Below, piece after piece: positions 35,097 to 43,507 of a stretch of 64,000 nt of DNA. The stretch is from Woronichinia naegeliana WA131. GTDB taxonomy: Bacteria > Cyanobacteriota > Cyanobacteriia > Cyanobacteriales > Microcystaceae. The DNA is taken from assembly GCA_025370055.1 (NCBI GenBank), contig CP073041.1, positions 806,001 to 870,000 on the forward strand. Reading direction: 5' to 3'. Every line of letters starts with the position of its first letter. Within the stretch, counting starts at the first letter, position 1. Made by a program: the position numbers and the translations under genes. Under the pieces are notes generated by a model. That model searched no databases. It saw only the letters and a list, made by a program, of their open reading frames with translations, and was not told the origin of the DNA.

Positions 35097-36791
35097 ATGA
35101 ATATGACAGCCGCAGTTTTCTATAAACGAGATAGTTACAATACCCAAGAAAAAAGATTGTTAGGTCGCCAATCAGCAGGGGAAGGATTTCTGAAAGCGTT
35201 TGTTCAATATAGCCAAGCTGATTCCATTTATTGTTATACCGATACCCAGGCTGAGTTTCACGAATTTTGTCAACGGGTTCAACCGTGGATAGTCGGGACT
35301 CGTCAAGGGGTATGGATTCCCAGAGATAATCCGGCAACGCTTGCTGTGCCAGGTAATCTATATCATCCCGATCCTAGACTTTCCAAACTCGCCTGGCAAA
35401 GAAGATTTACTGACCAAAAGGCCTATAGTTTATGTGGCATCACTCATACCATTGCCAGTATTGGAGTCATGGAGGCGATCGGTGATTTGCTCATTGCTCC
35501 CATACAACCCTGGGATGCTTTAATCTGTACATCTCAATCTGTCAAGACTGCTGTATTACATATTTTGGATCATTGGGCTGAATATCTGGCTCAACGAACG
35601 GGGGGAAAACCTAATATTGATATTCAACTGCCGATTATTCCTTTAGGGATAGATTTGAATGCTTTTTCTCCCGCCAATAGTCAGCCGAATGCCCGTCAAA
35701 ATTTACGTCAACGCTTAAATATTCCTTCAGAAGAGATTGTTGTTTTATTTGTGGGTCGCTTATGTTTTTACGCTAAAGCGCATCCTGTACCAATGTATCT
35801 TGCTTTAGAAAAAGCTGCCCAAATTACCAATCAAAAAATCCATCTTATTCAAGCGGGTTGGTTTGAAGATGAAAGGGAAGAGAAAGGATTTCAAGAAAGC
35901 GCGAAGAGTTTTTGTCCCACTGTTAACTGTATTTTTGTTGATGGCCGTCAACTAGACATCCGTCGAGACATTTGGCATACTGCTGATATTTTTATTTCCT
36001 TAGTTGATAATATTCAAGAAACCTTTGGGTTAACGCCGCTAGAAGCGATGGCTGCTGGTTTACCCGTTATTGTTTCGGATTGGGACGGCTATAAGGAATC
36101 TGTACGTCATGAGATTGACGGCTTTAGAATTCCCTCTCTGTCTCCGTCTCCCCCGTTAGGGTTCGGGATTGCGGCGGCCTATTTAACCGGAAAAATCAAT
36201 TACAGTACCTATATTGCTGAATCTTCCATGGCAACCATTGTCGATATTAATGCTACGGCTCAGGCCTTAGTTACATTAATTACTAATCCCCAACTGAGGA
36301 AAAAAATGGGAGAAAATGGTCAGCAACGGATCAAAGAAATCTATGATTGGCAAAGAATTATCCCCCAATATGAAGAACTCTGGCAAACCCTAAAAGAGAT
36401 TCGTAACTCCGCGATAATATCAGTTCCTCTACAACCCGATAGCCCTCCCTATCCCCTCTGTGATGACCCTTTCCGTGTCTTTGCCCATTATCCAACAACA
36501 CCATTAAAGAATGAAATGGTATTAGAGTTGGGTGATTTAGGCAATGCTCAAGGATTGGCAATGATTAGTCAACATTGGGTAACAAATTTCGGAGCGGATA
36601 AACGATTGTCACCTCAAATTATCCAGACTATTTTAGAAGTCATTCAAGCCGCCAAGGGAGAAAGTATTGCTAATCTCCATCAACATCATCCCGATATTCA
36701 TTATTTTCAACTTATTTTTACCTTAGCCTATTTGATAAAGTTTAATATACTCCAAATAAATAAATTAAATATACTCCAAATTAATCATTAA
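35097..36791 (+). CDS. Glycosyltransferase, GT4-like
   Basis: This 564-residue enzyme has a C-terminal GT-B half: VVLFVGRLCFYAKAHPVPMY, KIHLIQAGWFEDEREEKGF, and the EX7E motif in ETFGLTPLEAMAAGLPVIVS. After residue 430 or so, about 130 extra residues (SVPLQPDSPPYPLCDDPFRV onward) have no recognised fold. The last 15 residues contain a short duplicated NILQIN segment, coded by a tandem 21-bp repeat (36751-36789). The donor and acceptor are unknown. No other glycan gene is adjacent. Confidence 0.85.
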   Translation: MNMTAAVFYKRDSYNTQEKRLLGRQSAGEGFLKAFVQYSQADSIYCYTDTQAEFHEFCQRVQPWIVGTRQGVWIPRDNPATLAVPGNLYHPDPRLSKLAWQRRFTDQKAYSLCGITHTIASIGVMEAIGDLLIAPIQPWDALICTSQSVKTAVLHILDHWAEYLAQRTGGKPNIDIQLPIIPLGIDLNAFSPANSQPNARQNLRQRLNIPSEEIVVLFVGRLCFYAKAHPVPMYLALEKAAQITNQKIHLIQAGWFEDEREEKGFQESAKSFCPTVNCIFVDGRQLDIRRDIWHTADIFISLVDNIQETFGLTPLEAMAAGLPVIVSDWDGYKESVRHEIDGFRIPSLSPSPPLGFGIAAAYLTGKINYSTYIAESSMATIVDINATAQALVTLITNPQLRKKMGENGQQRIKEIYDWQRIIPQYEELWQTLKEIRNSAIISVPLQPDSPPYPLCDDPFRVFAHYPTTPLKNEMVLELGDLGNAQGLAMISQHWVTNFGADKRLSPQIIQTILEVIQAAKGESIANLHQHHPDIHYFQLIFTLAYLIKFNILQINKLNILQINH

Positions 36792-36942
36792 GGGACAACG
36801 TTGATCGGGGTTTTTCCGCGCTTCAAGATAATTAACCTCAGATAACAAAAAACTCCTACCTGTAAATAATTGGCACTGGTATCGTCTGAGTAAATCCGCA
36901 AAGGATTATAGTGCAAAGCTTAGAGAAAACGAAAAAATAATT

Positions 36943-37154
36943 AGGGTCTGCTGAAAAAGTCCACAAAACGAACCTAGATGCCACAGGAGGCGAAAAATGG
37001 TGACTTCAGAGAGTTGTTTCCAATTTCAACCCCCAGTTTTCCAACGACGTGCATGGGCTTTGAGCCTCCAAAGGCCATAACCTTGCACCTGATCGTTTTT
37101 AAAATGCTTGAAAGCATTATCTGGCAAGGGTTCTATACTTATTCAGCAAGCCCT
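36943..37154. mobile_element. MITE (about 212 bp) with IS5-type end sequence
   Basis: The left end is AGGGTCTGCTGAAAAAGTC and the right end reads, on the other strand, AGGGCTTGCTGAATAAGT. These are close to the ends of the 1690-bp IS5/IS1182-type elements (AGGGCTTGCTGAAAAAGTC). The inside is non-coding and ends 53 bp before the next gene. The gap 36792-37207 holds nothing else that I can identify. Confidence 0.75.
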
Positions 37155-37207
37155 AGATAGTTTTTTTTTGCTAAGATCCGTGCAGTTTATCTAAAAAGCA
37201 ACTTTCT

Positions 37208-37900
37208 ATGAAAATTCAAGCGCAACTTCTTCTACTGGGTGCAGCCAGTGCTTTTGTATGGGGGGTAAGCGTCGCTCCCAGTTACGCCCTTAACCTGATT
37301 GGTAACTTGCCCCCGACCGATGATAACAGCGCGAATACCTTTTCCCCTACCGGTGGAGTCAGTATTAACGCGGTTTCTTTTACCCTTCCTACAGGGACAG
37401 ACTATACCCTGGACAATGCCGTTTTACGTCTGGGGGCTTATGACGGTACCGAAGTTTTTAATGTGCAAATCCGCAATGATACTGGGGGAGTAAACCCTGG
37501 CTCAACGGTTTTGGCAAATTTCACTCTTCCAGCCTCCCAGGGAGCAGGTATTTTTGACTACACCTTTAACTCTCCAACTGCTTTTACTTTCACACAAAAT
37601 ACCAAATATTGGCTCTATGTCGATATTTCAACGGGTTCAGGCGGCTCAGGATCGTTTGATTGGCTTGCTTCCTCGCCTAATGTCACTCCTACAGGTGTGG
37701 CTAGTTTTGGAGCCTATCGCTTCAGCCTCAACAACGGAACAAGCTTTGTTCAAAATAATACTTTCAATAGTTTTCAGGTTAATGCCACTGCGGTTCCCTG
37801 GGAGACGGATGCCCTACCCGTTATTGGTAGCACGGTTCTGTTCGGTTTAGGTTTGTGGGGCAAGCGCAAACTCGCTCAAAAGAAAATCGACAGTCTTTAA
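37208..37900 (+). CDS. Secreted choice-of-anchor protein with exosortase-type C-terminal signal
   Basis: This 230-residue protein has a signal peptide (KIQAQLLLLGAASAFVWGVS, cleavage near SYALN). A beta-rich domain follows (ISINAVSFTLPTGTDYTLDN-like start, KYWLYVDISTGSGGSG) of the choice-of-anchor R type. The C-terminal tail is VPWETDALPVIGSTVLFGLG then LWGKRKLAQKK: a short motif, a hydrophobic helix and a basic end. That tripartite tail is the pattern recognised by exosortases (PEP/PFE-CTERM variants), so the protein is probably processed and anchored or released at the cell surface. It sits 53 bp after the MITE. Confidence 0.78.
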   Translation: MKIQAQLLLLGAASAFVWGVSVAPSYALNLIGNLPPTDDNSANTFSPTGGVSINAVSFTLPTGTDYTLDNAVLRLGAYDGTEVFNVQIRNDTGGVNPGSTVLANFTLPASQGAGIFDYTFNSPTAFTFTQNTKYWLYVDISTGSGGSGSFDWLASSPNVTPTGVASFGAYRFSLNNGTSFVQNNTFNSFQVNATAVPWETDALPVIGSTVLFGLGLWGKRKLAQKKIDSL

Positions 37901-38226
37901 ATTAGTACTAAATTCTGTTCGTTTCTGATTAAAGGTAGGGGCTTAACAGTGTTAAGTCCTTTTACGCGATCTATCAAGCAATACATTGTCTGTTAACCGT
38001 TAAGATCAAGGACATAAAAGTAGTAGTAATATTTTGTTTTGATTAAAGGTAGGGGCTTAGTTCCTAAGTCCGTTGAATTATGGATTTGGAAACCAAACCC
38101 TTACCAGTTTTTAAGCATTCCAATACAACCATCAAGAATTTCACGGACGGCGCACTTCAATTTTGGCAGGGACAAGGAATATGGCGCAGGAAGTCCCCAA
38201 TCTCAGCGATCGCGGGTCGGAGTAGT
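37901..38226. repeat. Intergenic region with GTAGGGG palindromic repeats
   Basis: Copies of the same repeat family as at 22421 lie at 37934-37959, 38048-38072 and, in complement, 38081-38107. The units form small hairpins (for example GGGGCTTAACAGTGTTAAGTCC). No gene is seen. The region separates two convergent genes and may act as a terminator. Confidence 0.7.
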
Positions 38227-38808
38227 TCACTCACTTTCCTCGAATAACAACTCCTCTAAAATATGCTGCATCTGGTCATCTTCCGGCGATACCAATTCAA
38301 TTTTGCTGTCTTGATTCATCTTGGCTAAAAATAGCAGGGGAGCCAAGGGCGTATAGATAGAATAACGCTGTTCTTCATGATAAAAACTCACCAAAAACTG
38401 AAGTTCTTCTGGTTCTAAGGGTTGATCATCACTTTCTAACTCTAGGGTTAAAATATCATCATCTTCAATGGGAGGCAGTTCCCCACTGACCGTCAGCGTA
38501 TAGGCAGTGTACTTAAGGCTTAAATCCAGTTCAGCCAAAACCGCTTTAGCGTCAGCAAAAATCTGCTCAATTTCTTCGTAGTCTTCTAATAAAATGGCAT
38601 CCGCTTCTTCATCGTCTTCTTCCGAATCTTCATCCCAAGCAATGATTATCACCGGAATATCTACTGGCATCAGTAACAAATAGGCGGCATCATCGACTTC
38701 AAGAGAATTCTCCACATAGCAATCTAACGTTCGTCCCATTTCATCAAAGAGGGTAACGCTATCTGCTTCATCCGGCTCATTTTCTTGGTTATAGAGATAG
38801 GAAGACAT
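38227..38808 (-). CDS. DUF3727 domain-containing protein
   Basis: This 193-residue, very acidic protein has a DUF1292-like N-terminal half (VTLFDEMGRTLDCYVENSLE, AYLLLMPVDIPVIIIAWDED) and a C-terminal DUF3727 half (LEPEELQFLVSFYHEEQRYS, YTPLAPLLFLAKMNQDSKIE). The family is conserved in cyanobacteria and plastids and has no settled function. The acid-rich linker EDSEEDDEEAD is a family feature. It is followed 71 bp upstream by surE on the same strand. Confidence 0.88.
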   Translation of the reverse strand: MSSYLYNQENEPDEADSVTLFDEMGRTLDCYVENSLEVDDAAYLLLMPVDIPVIIIAWDEDSEEDDEEADAILLEDYEEIEQIFADAKAVLAELDLSLKYTAYTLTVSGELPPIEDDDILTLELESDDQPLEPEELQFLVSFYHEEQRYSIYTPLAPLLFLAKMNQDSKIELVSPEDDQMQHILEELLFEESE

Positions 38809-38879
38809 AGGGCTGGGTTATACTTTGAGTACTCAGAATATCACATTGATGTTACCGCTCTAGTTTTTTCTCCCAGATA

Positions 38880-39695
38880 TTACACTGTTAACCAGTCAGA
38901 CTCCGCCAAAACATGAAAAGCATTGACATCTGTGAGGTTGTATTGTAAAGGGGTCAAAGTAATATAACCTAACTGAAGGGCCTGTACATCGGTCGGAATA
39001 CTAGCGGAGAGATGAAAGTGATCCGGCTGTTCAATATCCTTGGCAATTTCTCCGGCTAACCAGTAGTAGCTTTTACCTCTGGGATCCAAGCGTTTTTCAA
39101 AGGTTTCAATATAACGTCGTATTCCCTGACGAGTTAGCATCACGCCCGCAATTTCTGCTTGGGGCAAGGGAGGCACGTTGACACTGAGAAGCGTCGATTG
39201 GGGGAGGGGATTAGCCACCAGTTGAGAGAGAAGACTCTGGGCAAAATTGGCAGCCGGTTGAAAATCCTGGAAGGCAAAGCTGGCTAAACTAATGGCGATA
39301 CTTGGAATTCCTTCAATCAGTCCCTCCATCGCAGCAGACACGGTTCCTGAGTAAATAACGTCTGTTCCGAGGTTGGCTCCATGATTAATGCCGGAGAGGA
39401 CAAAATCGGGGCGTTCTTCCACCACAGCAGCCAGGGCGAATTTGACACAATCAGCAGGCGTTCCCGAACAAGACCAGGCCGTTACCTGGGGATGAAAAAA
39501 ACCTTCCACCTGACTGGCTCGAATGGGTTGATGCAAGGTTAGACCATGGCCAGCCGCCGATCGTTCGCGATCGGGACAAACCACCAGCACCTGATGACCC
39601 GCAGCAGCCAGGGTATTGGCTAGAGTACGGACTCCTTGGGCAAAAATACCGTCATCGTTACTAATTAATAGTTTGAGAGGAGGATTTAGAGTCAT
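38880..39695 (-). CDS. surE: 5'/3'-nucleotidase SurE
   Basis: This 271-residue metal-dependent nucleotidase acts on nucleoside monophosphates. The metal-binding Asp14/Asp15 pair is in [18 protein letters not shown]. Further marks are [32 protein letters not shown], and [20 protein letters not shown] with the catalytic Asn and Ser. The length is typical of the family. SurE is usually involved in stress survival. It is divergent from the solute-binding protein gene. Confidence 0.95.
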   Translation of the reverse strand: MTLNPPLKLLISNDDGIFAQGVRTLANTLAAAGHQVLVVCPDRERSAAGHGLTLHQPIRASQVEGFFHPQVTAWSCSGTPADCVKFALAAVVEERPDFVLSGINHGANLGTDVIYSGTVSAAMEGLIEGIPSIAISLASFAFQDFQPAANFAQSLLSQLVANPLPQSTLLSVNVPPLPQAEIAGVMLTRQGIRRYIETFEKRLDPRGKSYYWLAGEIAKDIEQPDHFHLSASIPTDVQALQLGYITLTPLQYNLTDVNAFHVLAESDWLTV

Positions 39696-39825
39696 AATTT
39701 GGGGCCATGATTTAGCAGTTTACGGGTAAACCGTTCAGGTTGATTGACTGAAATTGGGATGAAGAGAGGGAAAAAACTTGTGATAAGCTCAGAAGCACAC
39801 CCTGATTGAGAAGTGTATTACAAAA

Positions 39826-41004
39826 TTGAATCGTCGGCAATTTTTAACCCGCTCTGTCCTGGGAACGGCTCTTGGTCAAGGGCTGATAGCTTGTAATGCT
39901 TCTTCTTCTTCTGCCTCCACAGTTCTTTTTCTGAAAAATTCGATTCCGCCCCAACTGATTCATGCTTTTCAGTCTCAGGTTGCCCAGGGCAAGGATCTTA
40001 ATTTTAAACCAGAGGCCCAGTTAAAAAAGCTCTTTGAGTTTCTTAAGGATTGGCAACTCAAAAATCCAGAACCCCAAGGATTGCTGTCTCATTTACCTTT
40101 TATCGGCAATACACCAAAGGCGATCGCCGCTTTAACCACGACGGGAGATAGTTGGTTACAGGATGCCATTGTCAAAGGATTAATTCAACCCCTTAACCTT
40201 CAAGCGGTTCCAAGTTGGCAAAAGCTAGATCCCCGTTGGCATCAATTAGTCACCCGCGATCGCCAGGGCTTTTTAGCCGAAAAAGGTGACATTTGGGGGG
40301 CACCCTACCGTTGGGGAACCACCTTAATCGTTTATCGACGCGCAAAATTTCAGGACTGGGGCTGGACTCCTCAGGATTGGTCTGATCTCTGGCGACCAGA
40401 ATTAAAACAACAAATTGCCCTGCTCGATCAACCCAGGGAAGTGATTGGCCTTACCCTCAAAAAACTAGGTTATTCCTATAATATTCCTGACCTAGAAAAA
40501 GTTCCTGACCTCAAATCTAGCCTACAGGCTTTACAAAAGCAGGTGAAATTCTACAGCAATGACTATTACCTGCAAGCCTTACAAGCAAAAGACGTAGCAG
40601 TCGCCGTAGGCTGGTCAAACGAAATTCTGCCCCTGTTAGTCAACAATCCTGATTTAGCGGCGGTGATTCCAGCTTCGGGAACGGCCATCTGGGCTGATCT
40701 ATGGGTTAGACCGAAAAATGCTCCTTCTCATTCGGCAATTATTTCTGATTGGTTAGACTTTTGCTGGCAACCCCAAAGCGCGAATCAAATTGCCCTATTC
40801 AGTGACGGTAGTTCTCCACGTTTAGAAACTCTTGAGGCTGAAGCCATTCTTCCCACCGTTCGCAACAATCCCCTGTTGACTCTGACCCCGCATCTCTGGC
40901 GAAGTTGTGAGTTTCTTGAGCCCCTTTCTGTTCAAACCCAGCAACAATATCTCAAGCTTTGGCAAGCAATCAGGACAACGACAACGGAAAAATCGATGAC
41001 CTGA
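39826..41004 (+). CDS. ABC-type extracellular solute-binding lipoprotein
   Basis: This 392-residue protein starts with a TTG (39826) directly before a twin-Arg leader (NRRQFLTRSVLGTALGQG) and a lipobox ending in Cys (LIAC at about residue 23), so it is probably exported folded and lipidated. The body has the periplasmic binding type-2 layout (GDIWGAPYRWGTTLIVYRRA, DWSDLWRPELKQQIALLDQP, DVAVAVGWSNEILPLL). The closest family resemblance is PotD-type polyamine-binding proteins. No permease or ATPase gene is adjacent, so the substrate is uncertain. Confidence 0.83.
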   Translation: MNRRQFLTRSVLGTALGQGLIACNASSSSASTVLFLKNSIPPQLIHAFQSQVAQGKDLNFKPEAQLKKLFEFLKDWQLKNPEPQGLLSHLPFIGNTPKAIAALTTTGDSWLQDAIVKGLIQPLNLQAVPSWQKLDPRWHQLVTRDRQGFLAEKGDIWGAPYRWGTTLIVYRRAKFQDWGWTPQDWSDLWRPELKQQIALLDQPREVIGLTLKKLGYSYNIPDLEKVPDLKSSLQALQKQVKFYSNDYYLQALQAKDVAVAVGWSNEILPLLVNNPDLAAVIPASGTAIWADLWVRPKNAPSHSAIISDWLDFCWQPQSANQIALFSDGSSPRLETLEAEAILPTVRNNPLLTLTPHLWRSCEFLEPLSVQTQQQYLKLWQAIRTTTTEKSMT

Positions 41005-41111
41005 CCTGCCAATTGTCCACTGTTGTAGAATTGTAGGATAAGCGTGTTATTATCCACGAATCTTTCTCACAGACACAGGGGGAGTAGTTTTGTATTTAAT
41101 TGCCAATAACA

Positions 41112-41993
41112 ATGGTCAGTGAACTATGCAAAATTTTGTTAATAGAAGATGAGTCCGTAACGGCTGATCTTTTTAAAGAACTTTTGTTCTCAAAAACACC
41201 TTCTTCCCTAGCCCAGGGATTTAGTTTTGAGCTAACCACCATTACTTCCATCAGAGCAGGATTCAGGGAATTACAGGAAGACACTTTTGACCTCGTATTG
41301 TTAGATTTGATGTTACCCAATTGTCGAGGGGTCGAGGCTTTAGTTCGGATTAGAGAAACCCATCCGCAAATTTCCATTATTGTTTATACAGAAGTAGATG
41401 ATGAAACAATTGTCATCCAAGCTTTTCAGAATGGTGCAGATGGCTATTTACGCTTAAAAAATCTGGATAGTGATTTATTGATATATGAAATTCGTTCTGC
41501 TAAAGAGCGACAGTCCTATCGCCAGAGTTTAGAACAGCGTCAACGGCTGGCCCAACAGGAAAAAGAGTTTGATGAATTAGCTTCTTTGGCTAATCTAACG
41601 ACCAGTATCACGGCGCGGATGTTTGGTGCAGAAACATTGCAGGAGAGCTTACCAGAAATCTTTATTGAGTTAATGCAAACCTATGGTAACTTGCTAGATT
41701 TAGCCTTAGAACAAAGGGCCTTTCGAGTTGAACATCCTATTTCCACTCATCTCAGAACCATGGCTGACAAAATGGGTTTTCTTAAAGCCAGTCCGAGGGA
41801 TGTCATTGAATTACATACCCGAACCTTGAGAGAAAAAAATAAAGATGTTACCCTAGCTAAAGCTCAAATGTATGTCGCCGAAGGACGATTGATGGTTCTC
41901 GAACTCATGGGTTATCTCACTTCTTTTTATCGCAAATACTATATCGGATTAAGCACTCTTAATATAGCGACCAAAATCTCTCAGGAAAATTAG
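41112..41993 (+). CDS. Response regulator with unknown C-terminal domain, linked to a KaiB homologue
   Basis: This 293-residue protein starts at ATG 41112 (MVSELCKILL); a TTG four codons upstream is less likely. The receiver domain is residues 6-130: acidic pair Glu12/Asp13, phospho-acceptor Asp65 in LVLLDLMLPN, Thr in IIVYTEVDD and the Lys region GYLRLKNLD. After a coiled linker (QSYRQSLEQRQRLAQQEKEF) comes a helical region of about 150 residues that I do not recognise as a DNA-binding or enzymatic output. The stop is 4 bp before the kaiB-like start, so the two are co-transcribed. Confidence 0.82.
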   Translation: MVSELCKILLIEDESVTADLFKELLFSKTPSSLAQGFSFELTTITSIRAGFRELQEDTFDLVLLDLMLPNCRGVEALVRIRETHPQISIIVYTEVDDETIVIQAFQNGADGYLRLKNLDSDLLIYEIRSAKERQSYRQSLEQRQRLAQQEKEFDELASLANLTTSITARMFGAETLQESLPEIFIELMQTYGNLLDLALEQRAFRVEHPISTHLRTMADKMGFLKASPRDVIELHTRTLREKNKDVTLAKAQMYVAEGRLMVLELMGYLTSFYRKYYIGLSTLNIATKISQEN

Positions 41994-41997
41994 TTCC

Positions 41998-42291
41998 ATG
42001 AATAAATATTTGTTAAAACTTTATATTACTGGAAATTCTATTCGCTCTCAAAGAGCGATCGCCAATATCTGCCGTATTTGTCGCGAAGAACTCAAAGATC
42101 AATATACGGTAGAAATTATTGATGTTCTCGAAGAACCCCATCGAGCCGAACAGGAAAAAATTTTAGTGACCCCCACTTTAATTAAACAGTTACCTCCGCC
42201 TCTCCAACGGATTATTGGTGATATGTCGAATACCCAAAGGGTATTGTTCGGATTGGACATTTTACCCAGTGAATTGGAAGTGAATTCGTAA
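41998..42291 (+). CDS. kaiB: KaiB-family protein
   Basis: This 97-residue thioredoxin-like protein reads LLKLYITGNSIRSQRAIANI, then YTVEIIDVLEEPHRAEQEKI, LVTPTLIKQLPPPLQRIIGD and a shorter end (TQRVLFGLDILPSELEVNS). KaiB1 of the clock binds KaiC and switches fold. This copy has no kaiA or kaiC next to it and a divergent end, so it is better compared with orphan KaiB2/KaiB3-type proteins. The tight linkage to a receiver-domain gene suggests a signalling role. After it, 42292-42421 holds only a short open stretch. Confidence 0.85.
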   Translation: MNKYLLKLYITGNSIRSQRAIANICRICREELKDQYTVEIIDVLEEPHRAEQEKILVTPTLIKQLPPPLQRIIGDMSNTQRVLFGLDILPSELEVNS

Positions 42292-42475
42292 CCCAATTCC
42301 GTACTTTTAACTGCGATTTTTAGGGCTAGTCTCCCATTCAACGTCTGATGAACAAAACTTGGCAGAACGTTTCCGTTTAGCGGATGAGGCTTTTCAGTAG
42401 ATTTAAATACTAAGTACTCTTTTGGGGAGTGTTCCTCTCTCCTCTATGATAGAGAATGGTCTATTCCCTCTTGCT

Positions 42476-43396
42476 ATGTTTATGAACGTCCTAGAACAAC
42501 GGGGTCATCTCCTCACAGAACAGGTTAATCCCCAGAGTCAAAATCTTGACCAACTTTCCTGTCTAGAATTAGTGGAGCTTTTCAACCAAGAGGATGCTAA
42601 AACCCTAGCCGCGATCGCCGGTGCCAAAGAATCGTTAGCTAAGGCGATTGAGTTAACCAGTCAATGCCTAGGGACAGGGGGAAGATTGTTTTACATCGGG
42701 GCTGGAACCAGTGGACGTTTAGGAGTGTTAGATGCCGCCGAATGTCCTCCCACTTTTTGTACGCCACCTGACCTGGTGCAAGGGATTTTAGCTGGGGGAG
42801 CAGAGGCACTGATTAAGAGTTCAGAGGGTTTAGAGGATGTGGCCGCCGATGGTGCAACAGCGATCGCTGATTATGGTATTGGGCCAAATGATGTAATTGT
42901 GGGTATTACAGCCGGAGGAACGACTCCCTACGTTCAAGGAGCTTTAGCCGAGGCCAAGAAACAGGGAGCCATTACTATATTTATGGCTTGTGTACCGGTT
43001 GAACAGGTCAAGATTGCCGTCGATGTGGATATTCGTCTGCTAACCGGGCCAGAGATTTTAGCTGGCTCAACCCGACTCAAGGCGGGAACAGTGACGAAAA
43101 TGGCTTTAAATATTATCTCGACCGGAACAATGGTACGACTGGGCAAGGTCTATGGCAATCGCATGATTGATGTGGCTGTTACTAACCGTAAACTGGAAGA
43201 TCGAGCCTTAAGAATTTTAGAAGATTTAACCCAACTGAGTCGAGAAGATTGCGTTACACTCCTAGACAAAAGCGATCGCAGGGTCAAACTCGCTCTTTTA
43301 ATGCACTGGACAGGATTGGAGGCAGAAGCCGGTCAAGCTTTATTAGCAAGTCATCATGGTAATTTACGGGCCGCATTGAAACAGGCTGAAGATTAG
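42476..43396 (+). CDS. murQ: N-acetylmuramic acid 6-phosphate etherase
   Basis: This enzyme of about 306 residues cleaves MurNAc-6-phosphate to GlcNAc-6-phosphate and lactate in cell-wall recycling. Marks are HLLTEQVNPQSQNLDQLS, the SIS-domain loop FYIGAGTSGRLGVLDAAECP, VGITAGGTTPYVQGAL and GPEILAGSTRLKAGTVTKM. The frame is open to 42422, but the first 18 residues lack similarity. MFMNVLEQRGHLLTE is taken as the start, with an internal Met two codons on as an alternative. Confidence 0.94.
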   Translation: MFMNVLEQRGHLLTEQVNPQSQNLDQLSCLELVELFNQEDAKTLAAIAGAKESLAKAIELTSQCLGTGGRLFYIGAGTSGRLGVLDAAECPPTFCTPPDLVQGILAGGAEALIKSSEGLEDVAADGATAIADYGIGPNDVIVGITAGGTTPYVQGALAEAKKQGAITIFMACVPVEQVKIAVDVDIRLLTGPEILAGSTRLKAGTVTKMALNIISTGTMVRLGKVYGNRMIDVAVTNRKLEDRALRILEDLTQLSREDCVTLLDKSDRRVKLALLMHWTGLEAEAGQALLASHHGNLRAALKQAED

Positions 43397-43507
43397 CGAA
43401 AACAAACCAATTTATCCCTCAGTAAATTGCCCTTTTGCCAAGGGTAAGCTAAGAAAAAACCTAAATCTACTTTTTAAATCTAATTTTATCTCTATAACTT
43501 TATCTCA

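Noticed and set aside
36978-37160. 60-codon open frame inside the MITE at 36943
   Set aside because: It runs through the MITE terminus and lacks any family resemblance. Non-coding MITE sequence is the simpler reading.
42300-42400. Short open stretch after the kaiB-like gene (SHSTSDEQNLAERFRLADEA)
   Set aside because: No start codon with a ribosome binding site and no recognised family.
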